This document shows, piece by piece, positions 36,914 through 45,378 of a stretch of 64,000 nt of DNA. Source of the stretch: JAAUTG01 sp964458705 (GTDB taxonomy: Bacteria > Bacteroidota > Bacteroidia > Chitinophagales > Saprospiraceae); the NCBI GenBank assembly GCA_964458705.1, contig CAYWKD010000011.1, positions 18,496 through 82,495 of the forward strand, read 5' to 3'. The notes beneath the pieces are model-generated. The model was not told the DNA's origin, did no database searches, and saw only the letters and a list, made by a program, of their open reading frames with translations. Position numbers and translations under genes: made by a program. Every line of letters starts with the position of its first letter. Positions within the stretch are counted from its first letter, which is position 1.

Positions 36914-37110
36914 AGTAGTTTTTTATTTTTTAGCAGCAGCTCGTTATTAACTAAATCTTTCGGAAGCTATAAATTAGTTTTATCAAAGTATCTTGAACGT
37001 TTTGAACAACTGATTTTGAGTATAGAGTACTCAAGCGCTGTTTGTTAATCAAAGATTGGGAATAGTTATTTTATTTTTTCAAGAAAATATTAAATGAGTA
37101 AAATATTAAA

Positions 37111-38163
37111 ATGAAGGACTTAAATAAATCTAAAACGGATCAATTTGACTCAAACGGTGTCGGACTAAATAATGGTCATTTTATAGGTTTGCCTTATGAA
37201 GAAACCGAATCAGCTATTGTCTTAATAGCTGTACCGTGGGATGTTACTGTTTCCTTTGGCTCGGGTACATCCACAGGAGCAAGAAACATTTTAGAATGCT
37301 CGGCACAGTTAGACTTGTATGATGCTGATGCGCCTGATATTTGGCAGCGTGGAGTTTATCTGCGTCCTATTGATGAAAAATGGTTAACAGAAAACAATGA
37401 ATTAAGAATACGCTCTGAACAATACATTCAATTTTTGGAATCGGGCGGACAAGTCAAGGACGAACCTGAGATGCAAGCCACCCTAGATGCTGTAAATCGG
37501 ACTTGTGCAGCACTCAAAGATTGGGTCAAGGCAGAGAGTAAGCAATTACTTCAAAAAGGTAAGATTGTAGGTATTGTGGGAGGAGAACACGCTGTTCCAC
37601 TTGGTTTTTTAGAAGCCCTTGCAGAGCAGTATGACAGTTTCGGTATTTTACAAATTGATGCTCACAAAGACTTGCGAAAAGCATATGAGGGATTTACTTA
37701 TTCTCATGCTTCTATTTTTCATAATGCAATGAAAATAGAACAAATCCTTAAATTGGTTCAGGTAGGCATAAGAGACTACTGCGATGCAGAACTAGACGTA
37801 GTCAAAAAGTCCGAAGGTCGAATTGCTGTTTTCTACGACCAAGAAATTCGTCGAGCGCAATACAGGGGCGAGTCCTTTCACCAAGTCTGCCAAACAATTA
37901 TTGATGAATTACCGCAACATGTTTACATCAGTTTTGATATTGATGGGCTTGATCCTAAACTTTGCCCTAACACAGGAACGCCTGTGCCTGGGGGATTAGA
38001 TATCCAAGAAGCCTTTTACTTATTAAAATTATTAGTTGATAGCGGCAGAACCATTATTGGATTCGATCTTTGTGAAGTTGCTGGTGATGGTAATCAATGG
38101 GATGGCAACGTTGGAGCTAGAATACTATATAAACTCTGTTGTTTGGCTAGTTTGACACACTGA
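37111..38163 (+). CDS. Agmatinase/arginase-family ureohydrolase
   Basis: 350-aa Mn-dependent hydrolase, probably agmatinase, releasing urea and putrescine. Metal ligands are visible: His in VGIVGGEHAVPLG, Asp/His/Asp in LQIDAHKDLR, and the Asp pair in ISFDIDGLDP, followed by the usual NTGTPVPGGLD. The canonical HG after the DAHxD loop is replaced by SHASIF. An insertion near residues 105-140 precedes the GGEH motif. It lies 197 bases from, and divergent to, the carboxynorspermidine dehydrogenase gene, so agmatine-derived putrescine could feed that enzyme. Confidence 0.85.
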   Translation: MKDLNKSKTDQFDSNGVGLNNGHFIGLPYEETESAIVLIAVPWDVTVSFGSGTSTGARNILECSAQLDLYDADAPDIWQRGVYLRPIDEKWLTENNELRIRSEQYIQFLESGGQVKDEPEMQATLDAVNRTCAALKDWVKAESKQLLQKGKIVGIVGGEHAVPLGFLEALAEQYDSFGILQIDAHKDLRKAYEGFTYSHASIFHNAMKIEQILKLVQVGIRDYCDAELDVVKKSEGRIAVFYDQEIRRAQYRGESFHQVCQTIIDELPQHVYISFDIDGLDPKLCPNTGTPVPGGLDIQEAFYLLKLLVDSGRTIIGFDLCEVAGDGNQWDGNVGARILYKLCCLASLTH

Positions 38164-38180
38164 TTTCATTAAAACTAAAA

Positions 38181-38233
38181 GATTCAAAGTTTAAAGTACC
38201 AAATGCGAGTTTGTAGTCTTTAAACTTTGAATC
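38181..38233 (-). terminator. Inverted repeat between convergent genes
   Basis: A perfect 16-bp inverted repeat (38181-38196 with 38218-38233) with a 21-nt loop. On the minus strand the stem is followed by TTTTAGTTTTAAT, so it should end the lipoprotein gene transcript. On the + strand no T-run follows, though it could also act on the ureohydrolase transcript. Confidence 0.75.
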
Positions 38234-38246
38234 ATAAGACTTCTGA

Positions 38247-38663
38247 CTACTTTTCAGCTTCAATTTCCCAGCGTTCCCCTGATACAATTCCAGTTAACTC
38301 TAGCTCATCACCACTCAAATCCATATCGAAATCAATGCGCTCAGAGCTATCAGAAATGCGCAACTCTTTACCACCGTCTCTAACTTCATACTCACCTTCA
38401 ATGACTTCTGTTTGCCCTGTAGAAAAAATAATCGTCCACTTAGTCTCTCCCTGATCGTCGCCTTCGTCGTCAAACTCCAACTCAAAGGAAGTTACTAAAG
38501 TACCCATCACCTCTACGCCATCTGCAGTAAATGACTTTACATCCCATTCGCCATTCAACTGCTCCGATACCGTAGGTTCATCATCTTCGCAGGAAGCGAA
38601 AGTAAAGACGCTCAAACCGATAGCTAGCATTAAAAATGTGTTTCTAAGATTTAAATGTTTCAT
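38247..38663 (-). CDS. Small lipocalin-like lipoprotein
   Basis: 138 aa. Signal peptide with lipobox near FTFASC (Cys25), then a short acidic tether EDDEPT and a beta-rich domain beginning LNGEWDVKSFTADGVEV, the usual opening of lipocalin-like small lipoproteins of Bacteroidota. The protein is very acidic (DDEGDDQGE, then DMDLSGDELEL). Anchoring in the periplasm or outer membrane is likely; ligand and role unknown. Convergent with the ureohydrolase gene. Confidence 0.75.
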   Translation of the reverse strand: MKHLNLRNTFLMLAIGLSVFTFASCEDDEPTVSEQLNGEWDVKSFTADGVEVMGTLVTSFELEFDDEGDDQGETKWTIIFSTGQTEVIEGEYEVRDGGKELRISDSSERIDFDMDLSGDELELTGIVSGERWEIEAEK

Positions 38664-38966
38664 CTTGCAATTTTGAATTAATAGAATTTAGAATATATTT
38701 CTCTTTCATTACTAAGTGTTGCAAAGCCGTAGGATGCCCCCATGTAATTTGATAAATTTTATAGAATTACTGTTTTACAGTAATCACGACAATTTACCAA
38801 AAGAATGCTTTACTAAAAATATTGCGTAACAATAATTTAATAACTTTAAACTCGCTGAGCTATTGCATTATTCAAAAAATGCTTGCTAATTGCACCCACT
38901 TTTTATTGGTATAAAGATAATATTTAATTATAGTAACTAATCATTGATTAACTAGATAAATTACTT
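38664..38966. other. Intergenic region between the lipoprotein and ATP-grasp genes
   Basis: 303 bases between divergent genes, very AT-rich. It contains a small perfect hairpin (38766-38772 with 38778-38784, ATTACTG stem). I find no exact TAnnTTTG box for either flanking gene and no ORF or RNA gene. Confidence 0.5.
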
Positions 38967-40406
38967 ATGCAAAAGCAAGCTAGGATTATTCACCCAGGGA
39001 CATTTGAACCAGATCAGCATTGGTACCCAAAAGCCTTAAATGCTACCATTCATCCATTGGTAAGTTTCTTTCTGAATTTAGATACAGAACGCATTATCAA
39101 GCGGTACTGCCACCTACATCCTACTGTAAACAAAGACGCGTTGCGAGAATTGCTTCAGTACCGTCCGAAACACTTTATCTGGGCGGGAGCAGACCTTATG
39201 CACGTAACTGACGAAGATGGAAAACGACAAATGGTAGTTATTGAAAATAACTCCTGTCCCTCTGGGCAGAAATCAATGCCTTTAGTGGACGATCATCAGG
39301 AAAAGGGAGGATATAAGTTATTAATGGATCGTACTATAAAGCCTATCCTAGACCAAAAAAAACGAATGATACAGGGCGAACTTGCAGTGATATATGATAA
39401 AAACATAATGGAGGCATCAGGCTACGCACATGCTATGGCAGATGCTTTTAATGAACCCGTACATTTTGTTCCATTTTACAAAGATACAGTCAACCCACAA
39501 GTGCGTTTTAACGATGAAATTATGTATGTTCAAAATGAACAGCAAGAATGGATACCAATTCGTGCTACCTTTAGATATTTAACGCAACAGCCTTGGAATA
39601 GACTCCCTATTCATAGTAAAACCTATATTCTGAACCCAATTGTAGCTTGCCTTGCAGGCGGGAGAAATAAAATGGTGGCGTCCAAAGCATATAACTTCTT
39701 CAATTCAGAACTTCAAGATGCAGGACTAGAAGTACTAACACCTGAAACGATTTGGGATGTAAGTAAAGTAGAAATTCCACTTTGGGTCAAAAAAATGGGG
39801 GGACAAGCCGTAATTAAGATTCCTTACAGCAATGCTGGACAAGGTGTATTCACCATCGTGAATGAGCAAGAGTTAGAGGCATTTATGCAGCAAGATTTTC
39901 ATTACGAACGATTCATCGTACAGAGCTTAATCGGTAACTATACCTGGAGTTCTACAAGTAGTCGTGGAAGATTATACCACGTCGGCACAATGCCAAGCAC
40001 TAAAGGGAATACTTATGTAGCAGATATTCGAGTAATGGTAAGTGCAACCACATCTGGAATTCGGCCATTAGCGGTGTATGCACGCAGAGCTGCAATGCCA
40101 TTGCTAAACAAAATTGAAAGCAGCACAGATAGCTGGGCAATGCTCGGCACAAACCTTTCCATCAAAAATGAAGATGGCAGTTGGGGTTCTGATACATCAA
40201 GACTACTTCTAATGGATAGAAGGGATTTCAACAAACTTGGTGTCGGGCTAGATGACTTAATTGATGCTTATATTCAAACGGTGCTTTCCATGATTGCGAT
40301 AGATAAGTTGGCCATTCAGTTTTTCAACTCTAAAAATAAGTTTAGAATGCGCTTATTTAAGTCATTAGACAACGATAAAGCCCTACTAGATGAAATTATG
40401 TTATAA
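38967..40406 (+). CDS. ATP-grasp-like protein, first gene of amide-ligase cassette
   Basis: 479 aa, no signal peptide. A nonstandard ATP-grasp protein. Residues about 90-115 contain VVIENNSCPSGQKSMP. The nucleotide-binding half (about 265-330) has QAVIKIPYSNAGQGVFTI, with a Lys and glycine loop, followed by ERFIVQSLIGNYTWSS. The C-terminal part has VADIRVMVS and an Asn/Lys-rich IQFFNSKNKFR. I cannot name the family; distant relatives include glutathionylspermidine-synthase-like and circularly arranged ATP-grasp ligases. It probably joins a carboxylate to an amine at ATP expense. 30 bases before the second ATP-grasp gene; probable operon with the next three genes. Confidence 0.72.
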   Translation: MQKQARIIHPGTFEPDQHWYPKALNATIHPLVSFFLNLDTERIIKRYCHLHPTVNKDALRELLQYRPKHFIWAGADLMHVTDEDGKRQMVVIENNSCPSGQKSMPLVDDHQEKGGYKLLMDRTIKPILDQKKRMIQGELAVIYDKNIMEASGYAHAMADAFNEPVHFVPFYKDTVNPQVRFNDEIMYVQNEQQEWIPIRATFRYLTQQPWNRLPIHSKTYILNPIVACLAGGRNKMVASKAYNFFNSELQDAGLEVLTPETIWDVSKVEIPLWVKKMGGQAVIKIPYSNAGQGVFTIVNEQELEAFMQQDFHYERFIVQSLIGNYTWSSTSSRGRLYHVGTMPSTKGNTYVADIRVMVSATTSGIRPLAVYARRAAMPLLNKIESSTDSWAMLGTNLSIKNEDGSWGSDTSRLLLMDRRDFNKLGVGLDDLIDAYIQTVLSMIAIDKLAIQFFNSKNKFRMRLFKSLDNDKALLDEIML

Positions 40407-40436
40407 GACTTCTAGTCGTCAGCACATTTATCATAT

Positions 40437-41438
40437 ATGGTTAAGTATAAAATACTTATTCTAACAGATCATTCAGTGCATAGCAAAGAAAATTCAGTTT
40501 ATGACTTAGCAAATGCGCTGAGAAGACATCCAAAAGCAAGTTGCTTGCATGTTGCAAGTAGAGGCAATACACTCAATAGTGGCTTATTCTTTGATTTCAA
40601 TTCTACTGATCTCGAAGTATTCGAGGTCAAAAAGAATATGAATTATCAAAGAAGTGGTAAGCAATTCTTAGTTCGTAATCTTCCTGCTAATTTGCTTGAT
40701 TATGACGTGCTGCTATTGAGATTGCCTCGACCCATTCCGAAGGGATTTTTTGATTATTTAGCTAATCAATTTAATCCAAGACCTATTATCAACAATCCAA
40801 AAGGTATAGAAGAAGTCGGTAGTAAGGCATTTTTATTAAATTTCCCTTCTATCATTCCTCCTTCAAAGCTATGTCGTACCTTGGAAGAAATTAAGTCTTT
40901 TGGTGAGCAATTTCCAATTGTACTAAAACCAGTAGAAAACTATGGAGGAAAGGGAATAATTCGATTAGAAAATGGATTCATCTTCGAAAAGGATCAGCAA
41001 TTTCCGCTTGATACTTACAAACCGATGCTTTTAAAACAACTAAAGGAAGGAGGTTATCTAGCTATGCAATTTCTCAAAAATGTATCGCAAGGCGATAAGA
41101 GAATAGTAGTAGTGGATGGTCAAGTAGTAGGAGCTTCCTTACGATTGCCACCAAAAGATTCTTGGCTTTGCAATGCAGCACAGGGAGGAAGCTCGCACTT
41201 TGCTCAAGTAGATGAACAAGAATTAGATATGACGCAACTCATTAGCGAAAAAGTTAAACCTAAAGGTATCGTTGTTTTGGGTATAGACACTCTTGTCAAC
41301 GATGATGGTAAACGTATACTATCAGAAATCAACACCTTAAGTGTGGGTGGAATTAAACAAATTGCTAAACTATCTAAGCAACCTTTGGTAGAAAAAACTG
41401 CTGATCTAATAATGGGTTATATCTCCAAAAACTACTGA
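40437..41438 (+). CDS. Glutathione-synthetase/RimK-like ATP-grasp ligase
   Basis: 333 aa. Architecture like GshB/RimK: N-terminal Rossmann-like lobe (KYKILILTDHSVHS, then DYDVLLLRLPRPIP), then the ATP-grasp lobes with FPIVLKPVENYGGKGIIRLE (ATP-binding Lys and Gly loop), LAMQFLKNVSQGDKRIVVV, and metal-binding residues in VVLGIDTLVNDDG followed by LSEINTLSVGG. The substrate lobe carries LRLPPKDSWLCNAAQGGSSH. It should form an amide or peptide bond through an acyl phosphate. True glutathione synthetase is possible, but no gshA is present and the neighbours suggest another product. 30 bases after the first ATP-grasp gene. Confidence 0.82.
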   Translation: MVKYKILILTDHSVHSKENSVYDLANALRRHPKASCLHVASRGNTLNSGLFFDFNSTDLEVFEVKKNMNYQRSGKQFLVRNLPANLLDYDVLLLRLPRPIPKGFFDYLANQFNPRPIINNPKGIEEVGSKAFLLNFPSIIPPSKLCRTLEEIKSFGEQFPIVLKPVENYGGKGIIRLENGFIFEKDQQFPLDTYKPMLLKQLKEGGYLAMQFLKNVSQGDKRIVVVDGQVVGASLRLPPKDSWLCNAAQGGSSHFAQVDEQELDMTQLISEKVKPKGIVVLGIDTLVNDDGKRILSEINTLSVGGIKQIAKLSKQPLVEKTADLIMGYISKNY

Positions 41439-41530
41439 TGCTAACTTATGGACGAAACAAATACTACTCAAAATGGTAGCACAGTCAAATTCAAAAACAG
41501 ACTAGTGCACTAAATACCGATTTCCGGTAG

Positions 41531-42544
41531 ATGATACACAGAAAAATTAAACTTAAGTACAAAATGATTATTAACGAACATCAGGATACTCCTGTCATCA
41601 AATACTTAGACATTCAGCAATGCCCCAAAGGAAAAATCTCGAGATATTTTATTCGATTGGTTGCTGACGGTATGGGCTTGCCCATTTATGTTCCCTTGAT
41701 GGTTGCTAGAGGTAATCAACCAGGCGTAAACGTAGGAATTGTAGCAGCTACTCACGGCAATGAATTGAATGGAGTACCCGTAATTCAACGACTTTTCAAG
41801 GAAATCGAGAAAGAAATTGATAGCATCAGGGGAACGATTATTGGTGTGCCTGTAATAAACGTACCAGGATTTCTACTAATGCAGCGAAAATTTAACGATG
41901 ATATAGATTTAAACCGTATTATGCCAGGAAAATCAGATGGCAACACGAGTCAAGTGTATGCTTATCGCGTAGCCGACAGAATTATATCGCAATTCGACTA
42001 CCTTTTAGATTTACACACAGCTAGTTTTGGACGGATCAACTCCTACTACATCCGAGCTAATATAGATGATCCTGAAACAGCAAAACTGGCGCAATTACAA
42101 AATGCTCAAATCATTCTAAATAGCCCAGCTCCTGATCAGACAGTCAGAGGAGTATTCCAAGCGAATGGTGGTAAAGCAATCACCTTCGAGGTAGGTGACC
42201 CTAACAAATTCCAACGAAAACTCATCCGGTCAGGTTTGGAAGGCATCAACAATACACTCGTTTACTTAAATGTGCTTGATGGAGAGCTCATTGAAGCCCA
42301 GCAGCCACCAGTTATTTGTGACCGTTCCTACTGGATTTATACAGACAAAGGAGGCGTACTACAAGTATTACCCAATGTGGCTGAGAAAGTAAGAAAAGGA
42401 GAACGCATTGCAATATTAAGAAATATCTTTGGGGACATTTGCAAAGAATACTTTGCTCCTGAAGACGGTATTGTTATTGGGAAAAGCAACCATCCCGTCT
42501 CCCAAACAGGAAGTAGAATATTGCATTTAGGTATTATTCAATAA
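41531..42544 (+). CDS. Succinylglutamate desuccinylase/aspartoacylase-family hydrolase
   Basis: 337 aa from the ATG at 41531; an ATG at 41564 is an equally possible start. Zinc-dependent M14-like deacylase. The zinc ligands His and Glu are in VAATHGNELNGVPV and the second His is in LLDLHTASFG. The substrate Arg region has VPGFLLMQRKFNDDIDLNR. The catalytic Glu is probably in AITFEVGDPN. The C-terminal beta domain (about 250-337) ends in SQTGSRILHLGII. It hydrolyses an N-acyl amino acid or amide bond. Paired with two ATP-grasp ligases, it may trim, remodel or degrade their product. Confidence 0.87.
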   Translation: MIHRKIKLKYKMIINEHQDTPVIKYLDIQQCPKGKISRYFIRLVADGMGLPIYVPLMVARGNQPGVNVGIVAATHGNELNGVPVIQRLFKEIEKEIDSIRGTIIGVPVINVPGFLLMQRKFNDDIDLNRIMPGKSDGNTSQVYAYRVADRIISQFDYLLDLHTASFGRINSYYIRANIDDPETAKLAQLQNAQIILNSPAPDQTVRGVFQANGGKAITFEVGDPNKFQRKLIRSGLEGINNTLVYLNVLDGELIEAQQPPVICDRSYWIYTDKGGVLQVLPNVAEKVRKGERIAILRNIFGDICKEYFAPEDGIVIGKSNHPVSQTGSRILHLGIIQ

Positions 42545-42580
42545 ACAATTCTATATCACCATTATTTACTCGCACTATTC

Positions 42581-43432
42581 ATGAAGGAATTTTGGAACAC
42601 TAATGCAGCGTTTATTCAAAACATAGGTATTTCCATACTAATTGTGTTAGCCACCTTCTTTGTAGGTTGGCTGGTAAGTAGGTTTTTAAATCAATTAGTC
42701 AAACGCTCCACAGCAGCTATTCAAGTTGATCCGACTAATTATCATTTCATTCGCCATTTACTAGTGGCCATTATTTACATAATAGGAATTTCGGCGGCAG
42801 TTTATCAAGTCGAAAATTTGAGGCAACTTACCACTTCTTTACTGGCAGGTGCTGGAATATTGGCAGTAGCAGTAGGTTTTGCTTCTCAACACGCACTAAG
42901 TAATATCATCAGTGGTTTTTTTATCATACTTTTCAAGCCCTTTAGAATCAATGATAGAATAGCCATTAAAGACAATACATTGTCTGGAGTTATTGAAGAC
43001 ATTACATTAAGGCACGTAGTTATAAGGGACTACGAAAATAGGAGAATAATCGTACCAAATTCTATTATCAGCAATGAGATTATTATTAATGCAGATTTCA
43101 ACGATGAAACTATCTGCAAATGGATAGAAGTTAGTATTAGCTATGAGAGTGATTTAGAAAAAGCAAAAGCGATTATAGCAGAGGAGATTGTAAAACACCC
43201 ACTACACATTGACAATAGAAGCGAAGAAGATAAACAAGCTGGAAAGCCCGAAGTTACTGTTAGAGTAATCAAATGGGGAGATTATTTTTTACAACTGCGA
43301 GGATGGGCATGGGCTAGAAATCAAGCAGATGCCTTCGTACTTGGCTGCGACTTATTGGAATCATTAAAAAAACGCTTTGACAAAGAAAGGATAAATATTC
43401 CCTATCCTCATATCACACTGACTAATAAATAA
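42581..43432 (+). CDS. Small-conductance mechanosensitive channel (MscS family)
   Basis: 283 aa. Three membrane helices (about 14-35, 57-80, 85-110); the pore helix TM3 is AGAGILAVAVGFASQHALSN followed by IISGFFIILFKPFRINDRIAI, the classic MscS signature. The beta domain has SGVIEDITLRHVVIRDYENR and IIVPNSIISNEII. The C-terminal alpha/beta domain ends in INIPYPHITL. It releases small solutes under hypo-osmotic stress. It follows the hydrolase gene by 36 bases, so it may protect against, or export, the metabolite made by the upstream enzymes; this is inference. Confidence 0.92.
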   Translation: MKEFWNTNAAFIQNIGISILIVLATFFVGWLVSRFLNQLVKRSTAAIQVDPTNYHFIRHLLVAIIYIIGISAAVYQVENLRQLTTSLLAGAGILAVAVGFASQHALSNIISGFFIILFKPFRINDRIAIKDNTLSGVIEDITLRHVVIRDYENRRIIVPNSIISNEIIINADFNDETICKWIEVSISYESDLEKAKAIIAEEIVKHPLHIDNRSEEDKQAGKPEVTVRVIKWGDYFLQLRGWAWARNQADAFVLGCDLLESLKKRFDKERINIPYPHITLTNK

Positions 43433-43616
43433 AAGACACTAGTTTGAAGCAACCTTAAATACCTTATGTAATAACGGAAATTTCCAAATCCCTCATCTCA
43501 AATCAAACAGATGTGAGTTGTCATTTAAATGCTAAGTAGCTACGGTCTTTATACTTTTTCATCATTGACAGTCAATTGAAAATTATTCTTTCACAAAAAG
43601 GAATAACATAATTCCA

Positions 43617-43624
43617 TATCTTTG
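43617..43624 (+). promoter_or_regulatory. -7 promoter box for the nuclease gene
   Basis: TATCTTTG, an exact TAnnTTTG match. It lies 32 bases before the ATG at 43656 and makes the in-frame TTG at 43635 unlikely as a start, since that codon would lie at the transcript end. Confidence 0.5.
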
Positions 43625-43655
43625 ACAATGTTATTTGATAAAACACATAAGAGTT

Positions 43656-44549
43656 ATGACTAAGACACTGACACTAGACTTAAAACACCTCCATGAATCC
43701 ACTAGACAAATTTTAATTATTTGCTTACTAGCAGCTACGCTGGTAAGTTGCTCTTTTTTCGAGGAAGAAGTTATCCCAATTCTTGAGGATAATTCTAACT
43801 CTGGATTAACCTTTGGAAATCCTACTAATGCCGAAGAAAGTTTTCTATCGGCTGATAATTTTTTAATCGACCGCTCTCAATATACTGTTTCTTACAATAA
43901 TACCAAGGGGATTCCCAACTGGGTTAGTTGGCATCTTGATCGTTCTTGGATAGGAAGTGCTCAACGTTCCGAGTCTTTTTTATCTGACAAAATCTTACCG
44001 AGTGATTGGGACAGAGTTACTTCCACCGATTACACGGGTAGTGGATTTGATAGAGGGCACAACTGTCCCTCAGCAGATAGGACGAGATCAGCAGAGGATA
44101 ATGAAGCTACTTTTTTTATGACTAATATTATCCCGCAAGCTCCCAAGCAAAATAGAGGACCTTGGAAGGAGCTAGAAGAATTTTCCAGAGATTTAGTTTT
44201 CGATGGCAATGAACTATACATCACAATGGGCAATTTCGGCATTGGAGGCGAAGGCAGTAGAGGTTTTAGGGAAGTGATTGGTAAAGATGAACGCGTTGCT
44301 GTTCCGCAATATGTTTGGAAAATAATCGTAGTGCTGCCCGAAGGAGATAACGACCTTTTGCGAGTAGATGAGCAAACTAGAGTGATCGCTGTACTGATGG
44401 AAAATAACGATATAGACTTCGATGAATGGTATGAGTATCGAGTTAGTGTAGACGAAATAGAGGATGCTGTGGGGTATGATTTGCTATCTGAATTGCCATT
44501 CTTTGTACAAGAAGCTCTAGAGGGAAAAATAGATGATGGTCCAGTATAG
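43656..44549 (+). CDS. DNA/RNA non-specific endonuclease (NUC1 family) lipoprotein
   Basis: About 297 aa. Signal peptide with lipobox ATLVSC (Cys32), acidic tether, then the beta-beta-alpha-metal nuclease domain. The catalytic motif is SGFDRGHNCPSADRT, with the general-base His after DRG. The metal-binding Asn is in FFMTNIIPQAPKQNRG. Following are WKELEEFSRDLV and LYITMGNFG, normal for Serratia-type nucleases. Predicted location is the outer membrane or cell surface, for nucleic-acid scavenging. The open frame also starts at TTG 43635, but the ATG at 43656 is preferred. Confidence 0.9.
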   Translation: MTKTLTLDLKHLHESTRQILIICLLAATLVSCSFFEEEVIPILEDNSNSGLTFGNPTNAEESFLSADNFLIDRSQYTVSYNNTKGIPNWVSWHLDRSWIGSAQRSESFLSDKILPSDWDRVTSTDYTGSGFDRGHNCPSADRTRSAEDNEATFFMTNIIPQAPKQNRGPWKELEEFSRDLVFDGNELYITMGNFGIGGEGSRGFREVIGKDERVAVPQYVWKIIVVLPEGDNDLLRVDEQTRVIAVLMENNDIDFDEWYEYRVSVDEIEDAVGYDLLSELPFFVQEALEGKIDDGPV

Positions 44550-44649
44550 GGTTTGGTAATAAAGAAGAGTAACTTGTACTCATTATCAAGTCTAAAGGAA
44601 AGCGAGACATATAAATTATCATTTATTTCAAACATAAAATTAACTTAAC

Positions 44650-45279
44650 ATGCTAAAACGTATTCTTATAGTAGCTATGAGCGTTACCGTTGCATTGAGT
44701 GTTTCGGGTTGCAGATGGGAAACTACCAAAACAGCCATCAAGCATGGCGACGTGCTCAAATCATCCATAGAGTCCTTTGAGAAAAATCGGCAAAAATTAT
44801 CAGAAAAAGTAGTAAAGAGTTTAGAAACAGCAGGAAAAGAACTCGCTTCTGAAAATCCGAACTTAGAAGATACTTCTAAAGATTTTGAAAAGGAATGGAC
44901 GGGCATCCAAAAACGATATGATAAATTAAAAGATGACTTTGCTAAAGTGGGGGAAAGCTCAGATAACTACTTCAATCAATTAGAAGAACTGAGCAGCGGA
45001 ATCAATAACGAAACCCTACGCAAGGAAGAATTGGCAAAGAACAAAGAACTGGAACAACGTTGGCAGAAAACGTACCAGCAAGCTGCTATAAATATTGAAA
45101 AAGTAACAGCAGTACTAGAATCTGGCAATGATTTTCACCGAGTGTTAGTTGCTTCTAGCATTCGTCAAAAGTTAGATCAAAACGTAGAAGAACTGAATCG
45201 AATCGCAGTGCAAGCCAAAGAATTATTAGCAGATTTAGAATCCTTTACGGAAGAGGGAAGGAAGTTAGTTCAAGGGTAA
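44650..45279 (+). CDS. Coiled-coil lipoprotein (DUF2959-like)
   Basis: 209 aa. Signal peptide with lipobox ALSVSGC (Cys21). The rest is almost entirely helical with heptad-like Leu/Lys/Glu patterns (coiled coil at about 45-110 and 125-205). A segment FEKEWTGIQKRYDKLKDDFAK resembles DUF2959 proteins, but I hold that family call loosely. 100 bases downstream of the nuclease gene on the same strand, followed by a strong terminator. Confidence 0.6.
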   Translation: MLKRILIVAMSVTVALSVSGCRWETTKTAIKHGDVLKSSIESFEKNRQKLSEKVVKSLETAGKELASENPNLEDTSKDFEKEWTGIQKRYDKLKDDFAKVGESSDNYFNQLEELSSGINNETLRKEELAKNKELEQRWQKTYQQAAINIEKVTAVLESGNDFHRVLVASSIRQKLDQNVEELNRIAVQAKELLADLESFTEEGRKLVQG

Positions 45280-45301
45280 TTCTTCTTCAGTAATAAGGCA
45301 A

Positions 45302-45340
45302 GATTTTCAAAGCCCTTGAGGGCTTTGAAAATCAATACTT
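45302..45340 (+). terminator. Terminator of the coiled-coil lipoprotein gene
   Basis: A perfect 14-bp stem (45302-45315 with 45320-45333) with a TTGA tetraloop, followed by AATACTTTG. It sits 22 bases after the stop, between convergent genes, and could serve both. Confidence 0.82.
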
Positions 45341-45378
45341 TGTATCTTCCAATTAAGTCGTAATAGGTGTGCAATCCT

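Noticed and set aside
40437..41438. Calling the second ATP-grasp protein glutathione synthetase (gshB)
   Set aside because: The fold matches but no gshA is linked and the partner genes suggest another product, so no symbol was given.
43635..43655. TTG start for the NUC1 nuclease
   Set aside because: It lies only about 10 bases after a perfect -7 box, so it would be at or before the transcript start; the ATG at 43656 fits better.
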